Of a stretch of 64,000 nucleotides of DNA, positions 50,459 through 59,819 are shown one piece after another. A model generated the notes under the pieces. It saw nothing but the letters and a program-made list of their open reading frames with translations. It had not been told where the DNA came from and did no database searches. Source of the stretch: CAYUMU01 sp964445985 (GTDB lineage: Bacteria > Planctomycetota > Planctomycetia > Pirellulales > S012-138); assembly GCA_964445985.1 (NCBI GenBank), contig CAYUMU010000023.1, positions 8,399-72,398 of the forward strand, written 5' to 3'. The first letter of the stretch is position 1; the number at the start of each line of letters is the position of its first letter. A program made the position numbers and the translations under genes.

Positions 50459-51003
50459 ATCGGTCTTTATGGATTCCAGCCTGTTTTTGCGTGACGGGAT
50501 TCGCGGCGTTGACAGCCGCCTTTCATATGGCAGCGGGACGAGAAAATACGGCGCAAGCGGCCGAACGAACCGCCGCGACCAATCGCGGACAGCCGACGGT
50601 TGCCACCTATGCCGCGGCAGCATCTACTTTGGCCACGTCCTCAACGCCTGCTCGCAGCGATGTTGAGAAACACTTGTCGCAAACCGAGGCCGAGCAAATG
50701 CTGACGACGTTGGCAGCCGAGTACTTGCGGCCGTGGCGGGAGTGGGAGGCTTCGCCGCGACGCTTGTTCTCGCGAGTGGCTCCGCGGCCCATTCCCGCCA
50801 TTTTGGCGAAGGTAGAAATGACGCCCAGCCCAGGCGATCAGCACGAAAATTTTGCGATGGCCGCGATTGTGGTTCGGAAAGGCGAGCAGACCGAAACCTA
50901 TCCTTGCGTGGTCGCCCGCGGCAGCCAGGCCGTGTGGGTCTTTGCCGATGGAAAATGGTTGCCGTCGGACAATTGGCTCGCCGCGGCTCCGCTGCCAAAC
51001 TAA
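50455..51003 (+). CDS. Small exported or membrane-anchored hypothetical protein
   Basis: This encodes 182 residues, starting in the ATGA overlap with the DUF2306 gene and preceded by AGGAG. An N-terminal hydrophobic segment (LWIPACFCVTGFAALTAAFHM) may be a signal anchor. A 60-residue Ala/Thr-rich part follows, then about 90 residues with charged helices and a C-terminal beta-rich part ending FADGKWLPSDNWLAAAPLPN. I recognise no domain. Coupling suggests it works with the DUF2306 protein. Confidence 0.65.
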   Translation: MNRSLWIPACFCVTGFAALTAAFHMAAGRENTAQAAERTAATNRGQPTVATYAAAASTLATSSTPARSDVEKHLSQTEAEQMLTTLAAEYLRPWREWEASPRRLFSRVAPRPIPAILAKVEMTPSPGDQHENFAMAAIVVRKGEQTETYPCVVARGSQAVWVFADGKWLPSDNWLAAAPLPN

Positions 51004-51052
51004 CGGACGCCGCCGGGAGAAATCGTTGCCTCGTGGGGATCGGCCAGGTTGG

Positions 51053-52165
51053 CTAAACGAAAGCAGCCGCCACGGCGTTGCTCATGGCCACCAGTCGGCC
51101 GGGGGCGTTGGCGCGAATGGCCGTGGTGAACAGGATGCAGAAGCCGTCCCGTTGGCGGTCCATCCAAACCATGGTGCCGGTGGCGCCGGTGTGCCCAAAC
51201 ACGTCTCGGTCGAGCAGGTCGCCCCACGAAGTGCGAGTGCCGGTGTGATTGAGTTGCCAACCCAGCCCCCAGGGCTGGGTGCGGCGAATGGGCTCCGGCA
51301 ACTCGGGGTAATCGTTGAGCCGGTTGGTGGTCATCATGGTGGCAGCGCCCCGCGAAATCAGGCTGTTGCCACTGAGCATTTGTTGGCAAAGCACGGCAAA
51401 GTCTTCGGGCGTGGTGAACATGCCACCCCAGGGCGCCCCCAGTTCTTGCCAGTAGCGGCTATTCCAACCAAAGTCGCTGTTCTCTTGATAGTCGGGTACT
51501 TGCACGCGAACCAGTCGTTCGCGATCGAAGCCGCGCGCTCCCAGGCCGGTGTTCTTCAACCCTAGCGGCTGAAAGATTTCTTCGCGCATGAATTCATGCA
51601 AGGTTTTGCCTGAAATCCGCTGCACCAACTCGGCCACGACCAGGGTGCCCATGCTCTGATAGCTGAGATCGGTGCCCGGCCGAAACTTGGGCACGGTATC
51701 GCGGATGGCGCCTTCGATGAATTTAGAGAGCGGCGCGTGCTCCCGGCGAAGCTGTTCGTTGTTCTCGAGCATGTCTGGCAAGCCCGAGGTATGGGTGAAT
51801 AGTTGATTGACGAGCGTATCTTCTTTGTGATGGGCCGCGAATTCGGGAATGTAATGGGCAACCCGTTCTGAGAGATTGAGCAGCCCTCGCTCGACCAGCA
51901 TCATGCCGCACAGGTAGGTAATGGGCTTGGTGATCGAGGCGATCAGGAACATGCCGTCGGGCCGAATGGCGGGCGCGTTGGGCTCCGCGCCTTGGCGTCC
52001 GAAGTAACGCGGCGGCACAACCTTGCCATGCCGGCCCACCAGGATCGCGCCGCTGGGAATGGGGGCTTCTGGTCCGGTTGTCCACTTTTCCATCAGCCCA
52101 TAGGCAACCTTGAGGGCGACGGGGTTCAAACCCATCTCTTCTGGCTTGGCGTGCGGCAGCAGCAT
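51053..52165 (-). CDS. Serine hydrolase of the class C beta-lactamase fold
   Basis: This encodes 370 residues from ATG at 52165; a TTG eight codons upstream is less likely. The family motifs are SxxK (LIASITKPITYL), Y-x-N-type Tyr in TDLSYQSMGTLV, and HTG in VFGHTGATGTMV. GLPDMLENNEQLRREHA and PLGLKNTGLGA are also typical. It has no signal peptide, so it is cytoplasmic or exported by another way. Members include esterases, D-aminopeptidases and penicillin-binding-like proteins; resistance to beta-lactams is not implied. It is convergent with the DUF2306 pair. Confidence 0.87.
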   Translation of the reverse strand: MLLPHAKPEEMGLNPVALKVAYGLMEKWTTGPEAPIPSGAILVGRHGKVVPPRYFGRQGAEPNAPAIRPDGMFLIASITKPITYLCGMMLVERGLLNLSERVAHYIPEFAAHHKEDTLVNQLFTHTSGLPDMLENNEQLRREHAPLSKFIEGAIRDTVPKFRPGTDLSYQSMGTLVVAELVQRISGKTLHEFMREEIFQPLGLKNTGLGARGFDRERLVRVQVPDYQENSDFGWNSRYWQELGAPWGGMFTTPEDFAVLCQQMLSGNSLISRGAATMMTTNRLNDYPELPEPIRRTQPWGLGWQLNHTGTRTSWGDLLDRDVFGHTGATGTMVWMDRQRDGFCILFTTAIRANAPGRLVAMSNAVAAAFV

Positions 52166-52397
52166 GGGGAGGCAATCCTGAGATGGCAACGAGAAGAACC
52201 GGCCCCTGGGACAACTACTTCAGGCACGCTTGGAAGGAACCCGCAGTATCTTGCCAAGAGCGTGAAGCAATCCGCACATCATACCGTGCCACGCGGTGCA
52301 AGGCACAATGAGAAAGAAAACGATCGCGCGTTCGCGGTATGAGGGTTTGGAAAGTGGGATGAAAAGCCCAGCCTCAATAGCCCCCCTTCCCCTCACC

Positions 52398-52481
52398 AGC
52401 AACCAGCCCCTAGCAACCAGCCCCTAGCAACCAGCAACTAGCAGCCAGCCCCTAGCAACCAGCAACTAGCAGCCAGCCCCT
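52398..52481. repeat. Tandem repeat, six 14-base units (twelve heptamers)
   Basis: Six contiguous units of AGCAACCAGCCCCT and variants (AGCAACCAGCAACT, AGCAGCCAGCCCCT) can also be read as twelve heptamers beginning AGC. It ends five bases before the stop of epmA, on the 3' side of that gene. Confidence 0.9.
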
Positions 52482-52485
52482 CCGC

Positions 52486-53469
52486 CTAAGCACGCTCGCT
52501 GGGAAAGGCCAGCACCTGATCGATGGAGGTCGCCCCGGCGGCCACCATTACCAGGCGGTCGAACCCTAGAGCCACGCCCGAACAAGCAGGCAAACCCGCA
52601 TCCATGGCCGCCAGCAGTCGGCTATCTTCAGGCAGGGTGGGCTTGCCGTCGGCCAATCGCTGCTGGTTGGCTCGCACGTTGCGGCGGCGAAGTTCGCCGG
52701 CATCGAGCAGTTCGTGGTAGCCGTTGGCCAGTTCGATCCCATCCACATACAGTTCAAACCTCTCGGCAACGGCCGGCGGACCCACGCGCACTTGGGCCAG
52801 CGCCGCCTGGCTGGCGGGGAAGTCGTACAAGATGATCGGCCGCGGCCCCGTCAAAGTCGGCTGCACTTGTTCGACCAACAGCAGGTCGAGCCAGGCGTCT
52901 CGATCTTCACCTTGCCAGCTCGCCGGCACGGCCACACCAAGTTGCTGGGCGGCAGCTGCCAACTCTTCGATGCTGGCGGTATGGGGATCCAATTGCATGG
53001 CATCGACAAAAGCCTGTTGATAGCTGAGCTGCCGGACCTCTCCGCGTTGCAATAGCTCGGTCGCCAACTCGGCCAGCAAAGCCCTGCCTTGGGTATAGTC
53101 GTCGTTGACCCGATACCATTCAACCATGGTGAACTCGGGGTTGTGCAGCGGCCCACGCTCGGCCAGCCGGAAGGCTTTCGCCACCTGGTAAATTGCCGTC
53201 GCTCCCGCAGCGAGCAACCGCTTCATGGAAAACTCGGGCGATGTCTGCAGGTAATACGTGGGACCGACCGCCGGGTGTCGAGCGTCGGCCGCCAGCGTGA
53301 CCGTCAGAGGGTCCAAATGGCGATCCACCACCGTATCGGCCGACAACAGCGGCGTCTCCACTTCCCAAAAGTCCCGCCGCGCAAAAAATTCACGCAGGCG
53401 TTGCAGCAGGGTCGCCCGCAATTGCAACACAGGCCACTGCGCAAATGGACGGAAGTCGTCGGTTGGCAT
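52486..53469 (-). CDS. epmA: EF-P lysine lysyltransferase EpmA-like (class II synthetase core)
   Basis: This encodes 327 residues, a class II lysyl-tRNA synthetase catalytic core without an anticodon domain, which defines the EpmA (PoxA/GenX/YjeA) group. Motif 1 is near FWEVETPLLSADTVVDRHLDPL; motif 2 has the Arg/Glu of KAFRLAERGPLHNPEFTMVEWY; motif 3 is SGVALGFDRLVMV. EpmA attaches beta-lysine to a conserved Lys of elongation factor P, aided by EpmB, which is not in the window. The gene stands alone. Assignment to EpmA rests on length and motifs. Confidence 0.92.
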   Translation of the reverse strand: MPTDDFRPFAQWPVLQLRATLLQRLREFFARRDFWEVETPLLSADTVVDRHLDPLTVTLAADARHPAVGPTYYLQTSPEFSMKRLLAAGATAIYQVAKAFRLAERGPLHNPEFTMVEWYRVNDDYTQGRALLAELATELLQRGEVRQLSYQQAFVDAMQLDPHTASIEELAAAAQQLGVAVPASWQGEDRDAWLDLLLVEQVQPTLTGPRPIILYDFPASQAALAQVRVGPPAVAERFELYVDGIELANGYHELLDAGELRRRNVRANQQRLADGKPTLPEDSRLLAAMDAGLPACSGVALGFDRLVMVAAGATSIDQVLAFPSERA

Positions 53470-53930
53470 GCCGTTGAATCTCTTGAAAGCGATCGCGGGT
53501 GGGTGTCCGAGCGAATGAGAGTGAAGCCCGAGGGTTGCCCGTCACCGGTATCGTTCCCTTGTGCGTGAACCCAACAGAGTCTTACAACCCGCCTGTATCA
53601 AGTCAAAGTGGTTGCTAAGAAACCAATCGGCCGGCTTCGAATGGTCGTTCGTTGACCAAATTTGGCGGCCAGAGCGTTGGCAAGGTCTCGATCCCAGGTT
53701 TTTAACCTGCGAAACCGCCGACTATGCATCCTTGCACCTTGCGTTTAGAGGGCCAAGCGAGAGAATATCAACTAGACGATTTTCGATTGCCACGAATCAA
53801 CGCGCCCGGTGCTTAGAGCCTATCCGAGAACCCTGTTTCCCCCTCACCCCAGCCCTCTCCCGCGAGGGGCGAGGGAGTAATTGGATAGGCTCTTAAAGAA
53901 AGCTGGGCCTATTTTTGAGACCACCTCTGC
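53470..53930. other. Intergenic region upstream of the NtrC-family gene
   Basis: This gap separates the divergent epmA and regulator genes and so should hold promoters for both. Its last 120 bases contain a 77 bp inverted-repeat element. No RNA gene was recognised. Confidence 0.5.
53813..53895. mobile_element. 77 bp MITE with TTA target duplication
   Basis: GAGCCTATCC (53816-53825) and GGATAGGCTC (53883-53892) are perfect terminal inverted repeats, flanked by the direct repeat TTA on each side (53813-53815 and 53893-53895). A second inner stem uses CCCTC and GAGGG. The ends and 3 bp duplication resemble those of IS5-group elements, and the element has no transposase, so it is non-autonomous. 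Its right end lies 35 bases before the regulator start. Confidence 0.75.
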
Positions 53931-55439
53931 ATGCCGTCACCGAAGCAAAAGGTAGTTGTTGTTGACGACGATCGTTCCGTCTTGCACTTGCTCAAGGCGG
54001 GATTGGCGGATATTTCCACGGAGGTAGAAGTGCTCACGGCCGATCGCGCCGAGGCCGGGCTGGCCTTGATCCGCGAGCACAAGCCAGATGTCGTGCTGCT
54101 CGATGTGATGATGCCCGGCATGTCGGGCCTCGACGCGGTTGATCGCATTCATGAAATCGATAGTAAACTGCCGGTGATTTTCATCACCGCGGGCGATTGC
54201 AGCGAAGTGGCGATCGAAGCCATGAAGCGAGGGGCCTTCGATTATTTGCTGAAGCCGCTCGATCTGTCGCGGATCGAAGACCTGGTCGAACAGGCCCTGG
54301 AGTCGCGCCGGTTCATGAACGTGCCGGTGACCGTCGTGGGCGAAGCCGGGGCCGGCAAGCCCGCCTCTGGCGAAACCTCCGACGTGCTGATCGGCTGCAG
54401 CGAAAAAATGCTGCCGGTCTACAAATCGGTTGGTCGTATTGCCGCCCAAGACGTGACCGTGCTCATTCGCGGAGAAAGCGGCACCGGCAAGGAGCTCATC
54501 GCTCGGGCTATTTACCAGCACAGCAAACGGGCGCGCGGAGCCTTCCTGGCGGTGAATTGCGCCGCCTTGACCGACACCTTGCTCGAAAGCGAGTTATTTG
54601 GCCACGAAAAGGGGGCATTCACCGGGGCCGATCAACGGCATATCGGCAAGTTCGAGCGTTGCCACGGCGGCACCATTTTCTTGGACGAAATCGGCGATAT
54701 GTCGCCCGTGGTTCAAAGTAAGGTGCTGCGGTTGCTCCAAGAGCAGGAATTCGAACGCGTCGGCGGCAACGAAACCATCAAGACCGATGTGCGAATTATC
54801 GCCGCCACGAATTGCGACCTGGAACGAATGGTCGATGAAGACGACTACCGCTCCGACCTGTTCTATCGACTCAACGGCTTTACGATCCATTTGCCTCCCC
54901 TCCGCGAGCGGGGCGAAGACATTCGGCTGCTGCTGGAACACTTTTTCCCGCGGTTTGCCCGGCAATTTGGCAAGGATTTGCAGAGCGTGGCCCCCGGCGT
55001 TTTGGATATGCTGCAGCGGTATCCGTGGCCGGGAAATGTGCGGCAGTTTCAGAGCGTGATCAAGCAGGCCATCCTGCAATCGACGGGTCCCACGCTCATT
55101 CCCGAATTCATGCCGAGCGAGGTGCGCAACTACGATGGCGCGCGGCAGCAAGAAGATACCGACGGCCTGCCCCCCAGCGACCTGAAAAAACTGGTCGATT
55201 CGCAACTCGGTTCGCAAGCCACGGACCTGTACGGCGACGCCCTGCTGCTGATGGAGCGGTACGTGATTACCCGCAGCCTTCGTCACTCGGGCGGCAATCA
55301 ATCGAAGACAGCCCGCATCCTCGGCATCACCCGCGGCAGCCTGCGAAACAAGATCCGCACGCTGGGCATCTCAATCGACTCGGTCGTGAACCTGGGCGAC
55401 GACGATCAAGACGCCGCTGATGACGACGCAGACGGCTAA
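53931..55439 (+). CDS. Sigma-54-dependent response regulator (NtrC family)
   Basis: This encodes 502 residues. A receiver domain (1-125) has acidic DDD near the start (VVVVDDDRS), phospho-acceptor Asp in VVLLDVMMPGMSG and the Lys in LLKPLD. The AAA domain has Walker A GESGTGKELI, the sigma-54 contact HEKGAFTGADQ, and Walker B FLDEIGDM. The C-terminal helix-turn-helix is NQSKTARILGITRGSLRNKIRTLG. It activates genes with sigma-54 promoters on phosphorylation. It converges with a hybrid histidine kinase, four bases apart, which is the obvious partner. A MITE abuts its upstream region, and no -12/-24 site is visible before this gene itself. Confidence 0.95.
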   Translation: MPSPKQKVVVVDDDRSVLHLLKAGLADISTEVEVLTADRAEAGLALIREHKPDVVLLDVMMPGMSGLDAVDRIHEIDSKLPVIFITAGDCSEVAIEAMKRGAFDYLLKPLDLSRIEDLVEQALESRRFMNVPVTVVGEAGAGKPASGETSDVLIGCSEKMLPVYKSVGRIAAQDVTVLIRGESGTGKELIARAIYQHSKRARGAFLAVNCAALTDTLLESELFGHEKGAFTGADQRHIGKFERCHGGTIFLDEIGDMSPVVQSKVLRLLQEQEFERVGGNETIKTDVRIIAATNCDLERMVDEDDYRSDLFYRLNGFTIHLPPLRERGEDIRLLLEHFFPRFARQFGKDLQSVAPGVLDMLQRYPWPGNVRQFQSVIKQAILQSTGPTLIPEFMPSEVRNYDGARQQEDTDGLPPSDLKKLVDSQLGSQATDLYGDALLLMERYVITRSLRHSGGNQSKTARILGITRGSLRNKIRTLGISIDSVVNLGDDDQDAADDDADG

Positions 55440-55443
55440 GAGC

Positions 55444-58002
55444 CTACATGCGCGCGAGCTCTCGCTTCAGCGCCGCGATCAGTTGGGTGGTTTCATGCTC
55501 GAGCTTTGTCAGCAATGGGCGAACCTCATCCCATTGGCCCTGTTGGGCGAACTGTTCGACGCCGAGCGCGGCCGAGGTGGTTTCGGTAGCGTCGAAGTTG
55601 GCCGCGAGTCCCTTGAGCGAGTGCGCTGCACGGCAGGTGGATGCGGCGTCCGCGGTCGACAGTCCCTGGTGAATTTCCGCGAGCAAGACCGGCGCGTCTT
55701 CGAGGAAGAAGCCGATCATATCCTGGAGCAGCGAAGGCCTGTTTCCTAACCGCCGGAGCGCCGCTTGCAAATCATAAGTAGCAGACGCCTCGACATCTGC
55801 CGGAATGGAATCGTCAACCGGGCGACGGGCGGGTTTTCTCACGTCGAACTCCTGCGGGCTGTCATGGTCTGGCGAGTCGGCGGATCGTTCCGCGGGCGAA
55901 GGTGAGCGGGGATCGTTCACGGGCGCCCCTTCGTCGGCGAGTCGTCTCGTTTCATCGCTCGGAGCCGATATGTCCAGCGACGATGCATCCAACGCGGTGT
56001 CTTCATCCGCCATGTTGCCATCGACCAGGCTTTCCACTAACTCAATCAATTTAAAGGCATCAATGGGTTTGGCCAAGTAAGCGTTCATTCCGGCCGCCAG
56101 GCAGCGCTGTCGATCGCCCTTCATGGCGTGGGCCGTCAGGGCAATGATGGGGAGCGGATGCTCGGTTCCGCGCTCTTTGGCCCGAATGGCCGCGGTGGCC
56201 TGCAAGCCGTCCATCTCCGGCATTTGCACGTCCATCAGCACCACGTCGAAGGCTTCGCGTTCCACGGCTTCCACGGCCTGACGACCGTCGGCGGCCACGC
56301 TCACCTGGTGTCCTCGCTTTTGCAATATACTGCGAACCACGTTGCGGTTGGCCGGGGTGTCTTCGGCGAGCAACACATGCAGCGGCGAACGGCGCCGGGT
56401 AAACGAGGCGAGGTGATCCGCCTCCCCCGCCAAGGGCAACTCCACCAACCCCGGCAATTCTCGCCGTGAAGTTCCCCCTTCCGTCGGTTTGCCGATCGGC
56501 GCCGTCGCCAGGCCAAACCGCGAGTCGAAGTAAAATGTGCTGCCTTGGCCCTGCTCGCTGCGCAGCGATAGTTGCCCGCCCTGCATGCGAATGAGTTCCG
56601 ATGCGATTGCCAGCCCCAATCCCGTGCCGCCGTACCGGCGGGTTGTGGAGGTATCGACCTGGGTGAAGGGGGCGAAGATTCTCTCTTGATCGGTGGGCGA
56701 GATGCCGATGCCGGTATCGGTAACGTCGAAGTGCAGCACGATTTCGTCGGTGGTGCGGCTGGCGACATGCACCGCCAGGCAAATCTGGCCCTGGGGCGTG
56801 AATTTGATGCCATTGCCCACCAGGTTCACCAGCACTTGCCGCAATCGCTGGGCATCGCCAATCAAGTTGTTGGGAACGTCATCAGCCACGTCCCGCAGCA
56901 GTTTCAGGTCTTTCTCCGCTGCTTGCAGCGCCAGGGACCGAATGGTTTCGTCGAGCAACTCCCGCAAGGAGAACGGGGCGATTTCCAGCCCAAAACGGCC
57001 GGCTTCCATCTTCGAAAAATCGAGAATCTCGTTCACCAGGGCTAGCAGTGAATGGCCCGAGTCGAACACGGTCTTGAGATACTCGCGGAGCGGTTCGTAC
57101 AATTCTTCGTCGAGTGCCAACTGGGTCATGCCCAGGATGGCGTTCATCGGCGTTCGCAGCTCATGGCTAATATTGGCGAGGAAGTCGCTCTTTAGCCGGT
57201 TGGCTTTTTCGGCCTCGTCTTTGGCTTGTTGCAGTTCCCGCTCCGTGGCCTTTTGCTCGGTCAGATCGAGGGCGAACGAAACCGTTTGGCCTTCGCTTTC
57301 CGAAAGCAGCGCGCTACCGATCAAGACTGGAATGCGGCGGCCGTCGCGATGAAACAGCTCTTTCTCGTAGGGTTGGCAATGACCGGTTCTGGCCAGTTCC
57401 ACGGCGGCAGCGACCGAGACATCGATGAATTCGCCCGGCGTGATGCTGGCGATATTCAGTTGGGCCGCGGCCACGTCGCGGTCGTCGTACCCGAGTAGCG
57501 AGAGAAATGCCTGGTTGGCTTCGAATACCTGCCCGCTCTCTTCGCAAAAGAACACGCCAATGATGTTGGCTTCGACCAGGCGACGAAAGCGGGCTCGGGT
57601 GCTGCGGAGGGTGCGGTTGGTCTCGTCTCGCTGAGCGATCGATCGAGCGGTTTCGCGGCGACTGCTTTCGGCGCGCTCGCGAGCCCGATGCAAAGCAGCC
57701 ACGAAAACCAGGATCAGCCCTCCCTCCACTACCAGCAGCGAAACCTGAACGTAAGTGGAGGTGGACTGAACGCCTTCCAGGGTAGAGGGGAAGAGGTAGA
57801 ACGCCGCGCCCACCGACAGGCCCAAGGTGAGCAAGCCAGCCCTCCAATTGCCAAACCAGGCGCTGACCATCACAGCCGCGTTCAGAAACAGCAGCGGCAC
57901 GTAGCTGTGCTTCAAGAGCGGGTGGATCAGTTGATTCAGGCCGATCGTGAGCAAAACCACAGCCACTGCGACTACATAAGGCGTCGCTTGGGCAAATCGC
58001 AT
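55444..58002 (-). CDS. Hybrid histidine kinase with membrane sensor, PAS, receiver and Hpt domains
   Basis: This encodes 852 residues. The N-terminal 108 residues have four membrane helices of the DUF4118-like type. A coiled segment and a PAS domain (about 130-255, around VFEANQAFLSLLGYDDRDV) follow, then HisKA with ANISHELRTPMNA, and an ATPase with VLVNLVGNGIKF (N box), DTGIGI and GGTGLGLAI. A receiver has FDVVLMDVQMPEMDG. After a Pro/Asp/Ser-rich linker, an Hpt domain has CRAAHSLKGLAANF with the phospho-His. This is a full phosphorelay chain ending in Hpt, which could pass phosphate to the convergent NtrC-type regulator. It starts at ATG 58002. Confidence 0.95.
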   Translation of the reverse strand: MRFAQATPYVVAVAVVLLTIGLNQLIHPLLKHSYVPLLFLNAAVMVSAWFGNWRAGLLTLGLSVGAAFYLFPSTLEGVQSTSTYVQVSLLVVEGGLILVFVAALHRARERAESSRRETARSIAQRDETNRTLRSTRARFRRLVEANIIGVFFCEESGQVFEANQAFLSLLGYDDRDVAAAQLNIASITPGEFIDVSVAAAVELARTGHCQPYEKELFHRDGRRIPVLIGSALLSESEGQTVSFALDLTEQKATERELQQAKDEAEKANRLKSDFLANISHELRTPMNAILGMTQLALDEELYEPLREYLKTVFDSGHSLLALVNEILDFSKMEAGRFGLEIAPFSLRELLDETIRSLALQAAEKDLKLLRDVADDVPNNLIGDAQRLRQVLVNLVGNGIKFTPQGQICLAVHVASRTTDEIVLHFDVTDTGIGISPTDQERIFAPFTQVDTSTTRRYGGTGLGLAIASELIRMQGGQLSLRSEQGQGSTFYFDSRFGLATAPIGKPTEGGTSRRELPGLVELPLAGEADHLASFTRRRSPLHVLLAEDTPANRNVVRSILQKRGHQVSVAADGRQAVEAVEREAFDVVLMDVQMPEMDGLQATAAIRAKERGTEHPLPIIALTAHAMKGDRQRCLAAGMNAYLAKPIDAFKLIELVESLVDGNMADEDTALDASSLDISAPSDETRRLADEGAPVNDPRSPSPAERSADSPDHDSPQEFDVRKPARRPVDDSIPADVEASATYDLQAALRRLGNRPSLLQDMIGFFLEDAPVLLAEIHQGLSTADAASTCRAAHSLKGLAANFDATETTSAALGVEQFAQQGQWDEVRPLLTKLEHETTQLIAALKRELARM

Positions 58003-58649
58003 GTGCTACTAAAGTAAATGACGCAACTCTGTTCCAAGACCACCCCGCGTTTCCTCGCAACCGCTTCTTCCGCAAGCACTTTCTACAGTTCTGTGCCCCC
58101 CATCCATGGTGATCGCGACCTACCTGCCGTGGCTCCCCTGAACCCAATGGATGACTGTCAGGCCCGTTCGCGTCGCAATGCCTCCCCCCCTACAGCCTCT
58201 TTGCTTGGAATGGCCCGCCGCGGTGCTTTCGGACTCTCTATCGCTGTCAAAAGTGATGCCCTGGCGACCAACCTGCTCGGTTGGCGCGCAACTTAGGGGT
58301 GGATGCGGCGATGCCAGCAGGGGTTTCCACTTCGCCCCCGCGCGGCAATCGGCGAGAGCACCTCATCACCGAAGGAGCCCTAATAGCAGACGCCGTGCCG
58401 TGGCAACCGCGTCAATCCTTCCGCGACGATCCTCCAAGTGGTTTCCCTCGATCCGTCGATAAGGCGACCTGCCACGAATGTTCGGTACGACTCAATCCAC
58501 ATTTTTTAGGATTCTTCGAACCGCTGCACCTACTTAAATGGGGCAAAATTCCGTATGGTGTCGGTGCAACCTGGCTTCGCGACCTGGGTACGTTGTGCTT
58601 TCTGGACCAGCGCGAGCGGGGGGCTACCAACTCCCTACCAAAGGACGTC
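58003..58649. other. Intergenic region between the hybrid kinase and rph
   Basis: About 650 bases between divergent genes, with no recognised gene, RNA or repeat. An open frame runs through it into rph, but the conserved rph start at 58650 makes that frame unnecessary. Confidence 0.5.
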
Positions 58650-59381
58650 ATGCGCAACGACGGTCGAGCGGCCAATGAACTGCGGCCCATTCAGGTTCAG
58701 CGTCACTTTACACGCACCGCGCCCGGCAGTGTGTACATTCAAGCGGGCGGAACCACGGTGCTCTGCACGGCCTGTGTCGAAGAGTCCGTCCCCCCGTGGA
58801 TGAAAGGCCAAGGGCGCGGCTGGATTACGGCCGAATACAACATGCTGCCTGGCAGCACCAGCCCACGCAAACCGCGCGAGCGGGCCGGGAAGGTGGATGG
58901 CCGCACCACCGAAATCCAGCGGCTTATCGGCCGCAGCTTGCGCGCGATTATCGACCTGAGCGCCCTGGGCGAACGAACCGTGACGGTGGATTGCGACGTG
59001 CTCGAGGCCGATGGCGGTACGCGCACGCTCAGCATTACGGGCGCCTACATCGCGCTGGTCGACGCGCTCCGCTCGGTGGAAACATTGCTCCCAAATCCAG
59101 AAGTCTTCCCGCTGACCAACAGCCTGGCCGCGGTGAGCGTGGGCATCGTGGCCGGCCAGCCGTTGCTCGATCTCAACTACCAGGAAGACTTTGCGGCCGA
59201 AGTGGACATGAACCTGGTGATGACCGGCGAGGGGCGCTACATCGAAATCCAAGGGACCGGCGAGGAGGCCACCTTTAGCGACGAGCAATTGGCCCAGTTG
59301 CTGGCGTTGGGCCGCGGCGGCATCCGCATGCTGACGGACTTGCAGAAGGCCGTGCTGGGGGAGAAAAGGCCGCTTGGCTAA
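58650..59381 (+). CDS. rph: Ribonuclease PH
   Basis: This encodes 243 residues starting MRNDGRAANELRPIQVQRHFTRTAPGSVY; ATG at 58650 fits the family length and follows AAAGGA. The core motifs are GQGRGWITAEYNMLPGST, the Arg-rich KVDGRTTEIQRLIGRSLRA, and the phosphate/metal site TVDCDVLEADGGTRTLSI. RNase PH trims the 3' end of tRNA precursors phosphorolytically and acts as a hexameric ring. The C-terminal part (FSDEQLAQLLALGRGGIRMLTDLQKAVLG) is full, so it is not the truncated type seen in some bacteria. The gene stands alone here. Confidence 0.96.
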   Translation: MRNDGRAANELRPIQVQRHFTRTAPGSVYIQAGGTTVLCTACVEESVPPWMKGQGRGWITAEYNMLPGSTSPRKPRERAGKVDGRTTEIQRLIGRSLRAIIDLSALGERTVTVDCDVLEADGGTRTLSITGAYIALVDALRSVETLLPNPEVFPLTNSLAAVSVGIVAGQPLLDLNYQEDFAAEVDMNLVMTGEGRYIEIQGTGEEATFSDEQLAQLLALGRGGIRMLTDLQKAVLGEKRPLG

Positions 59382-59819
59382 TGGCGGTCGGCACGCGAGT
59401 GGGGGGGCGGGGTGTCAGGCGGCTGCTAACGGGGCAAATAGCAGTTGCACGGTGGTTTGGGCGGTCGCCTCCGTGGCTTGCCAGGCCTCGATGGTCAAGA
59501 GTCCATATGCCCAAGTGTCGGAGCCTTCACACGAGCGAAGCTCAATATTCTCCCGCTTAACCGTGCTGTGGCTGATCAGCCCACAAGATATCGCGGCCCC
59601 AAAGTCGTTGCACGACGGATTTTAGGCGTTTTTCCCCGGTAAGCGCTCTAATCTTGAAGCAGGGGGCACGCAGCTCGACCGCCCCTGGCAAGTGTTTCCC
59701 CTTGCTTGCGGCGACAGACCGCTCCCGACTGCGTAGAATGGACCAAACGCCACCCCTCGTACGGTAGCAAGCGCGGCAGCCGAAAGGTTGTCCGCGCATC
59801 CACGGAGGACGAACCCGGC
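59382..59819. other. Intergenic region upstream of the DUF4159 gene
   Basis: About 440 bases in which I see no gene or clear repeat. The open frame of the following gene extends partly into it, but the coding start is placed at 59820 because of the signal peptide. Confidence 0.45.

Noticed and set aside
51053..52165. Beta-lactam resistance gene
   Set aside because: Class C fold with SITK and HTG is shared by many esterases and peptidases; no leader and no genetic context for resistance.
52398..52481. CRISPR array
   Set aside because: Units are contiguous 7/14-mers without spacers.
58003..58649. Structured RNA (RNase P, tmRNA, SRP) in the large gaps
   Set aside because: I looked for the usual conserved blocks in this and the other gaps over 300 bases and saw none. 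tRNA-like T-loops were also not found.
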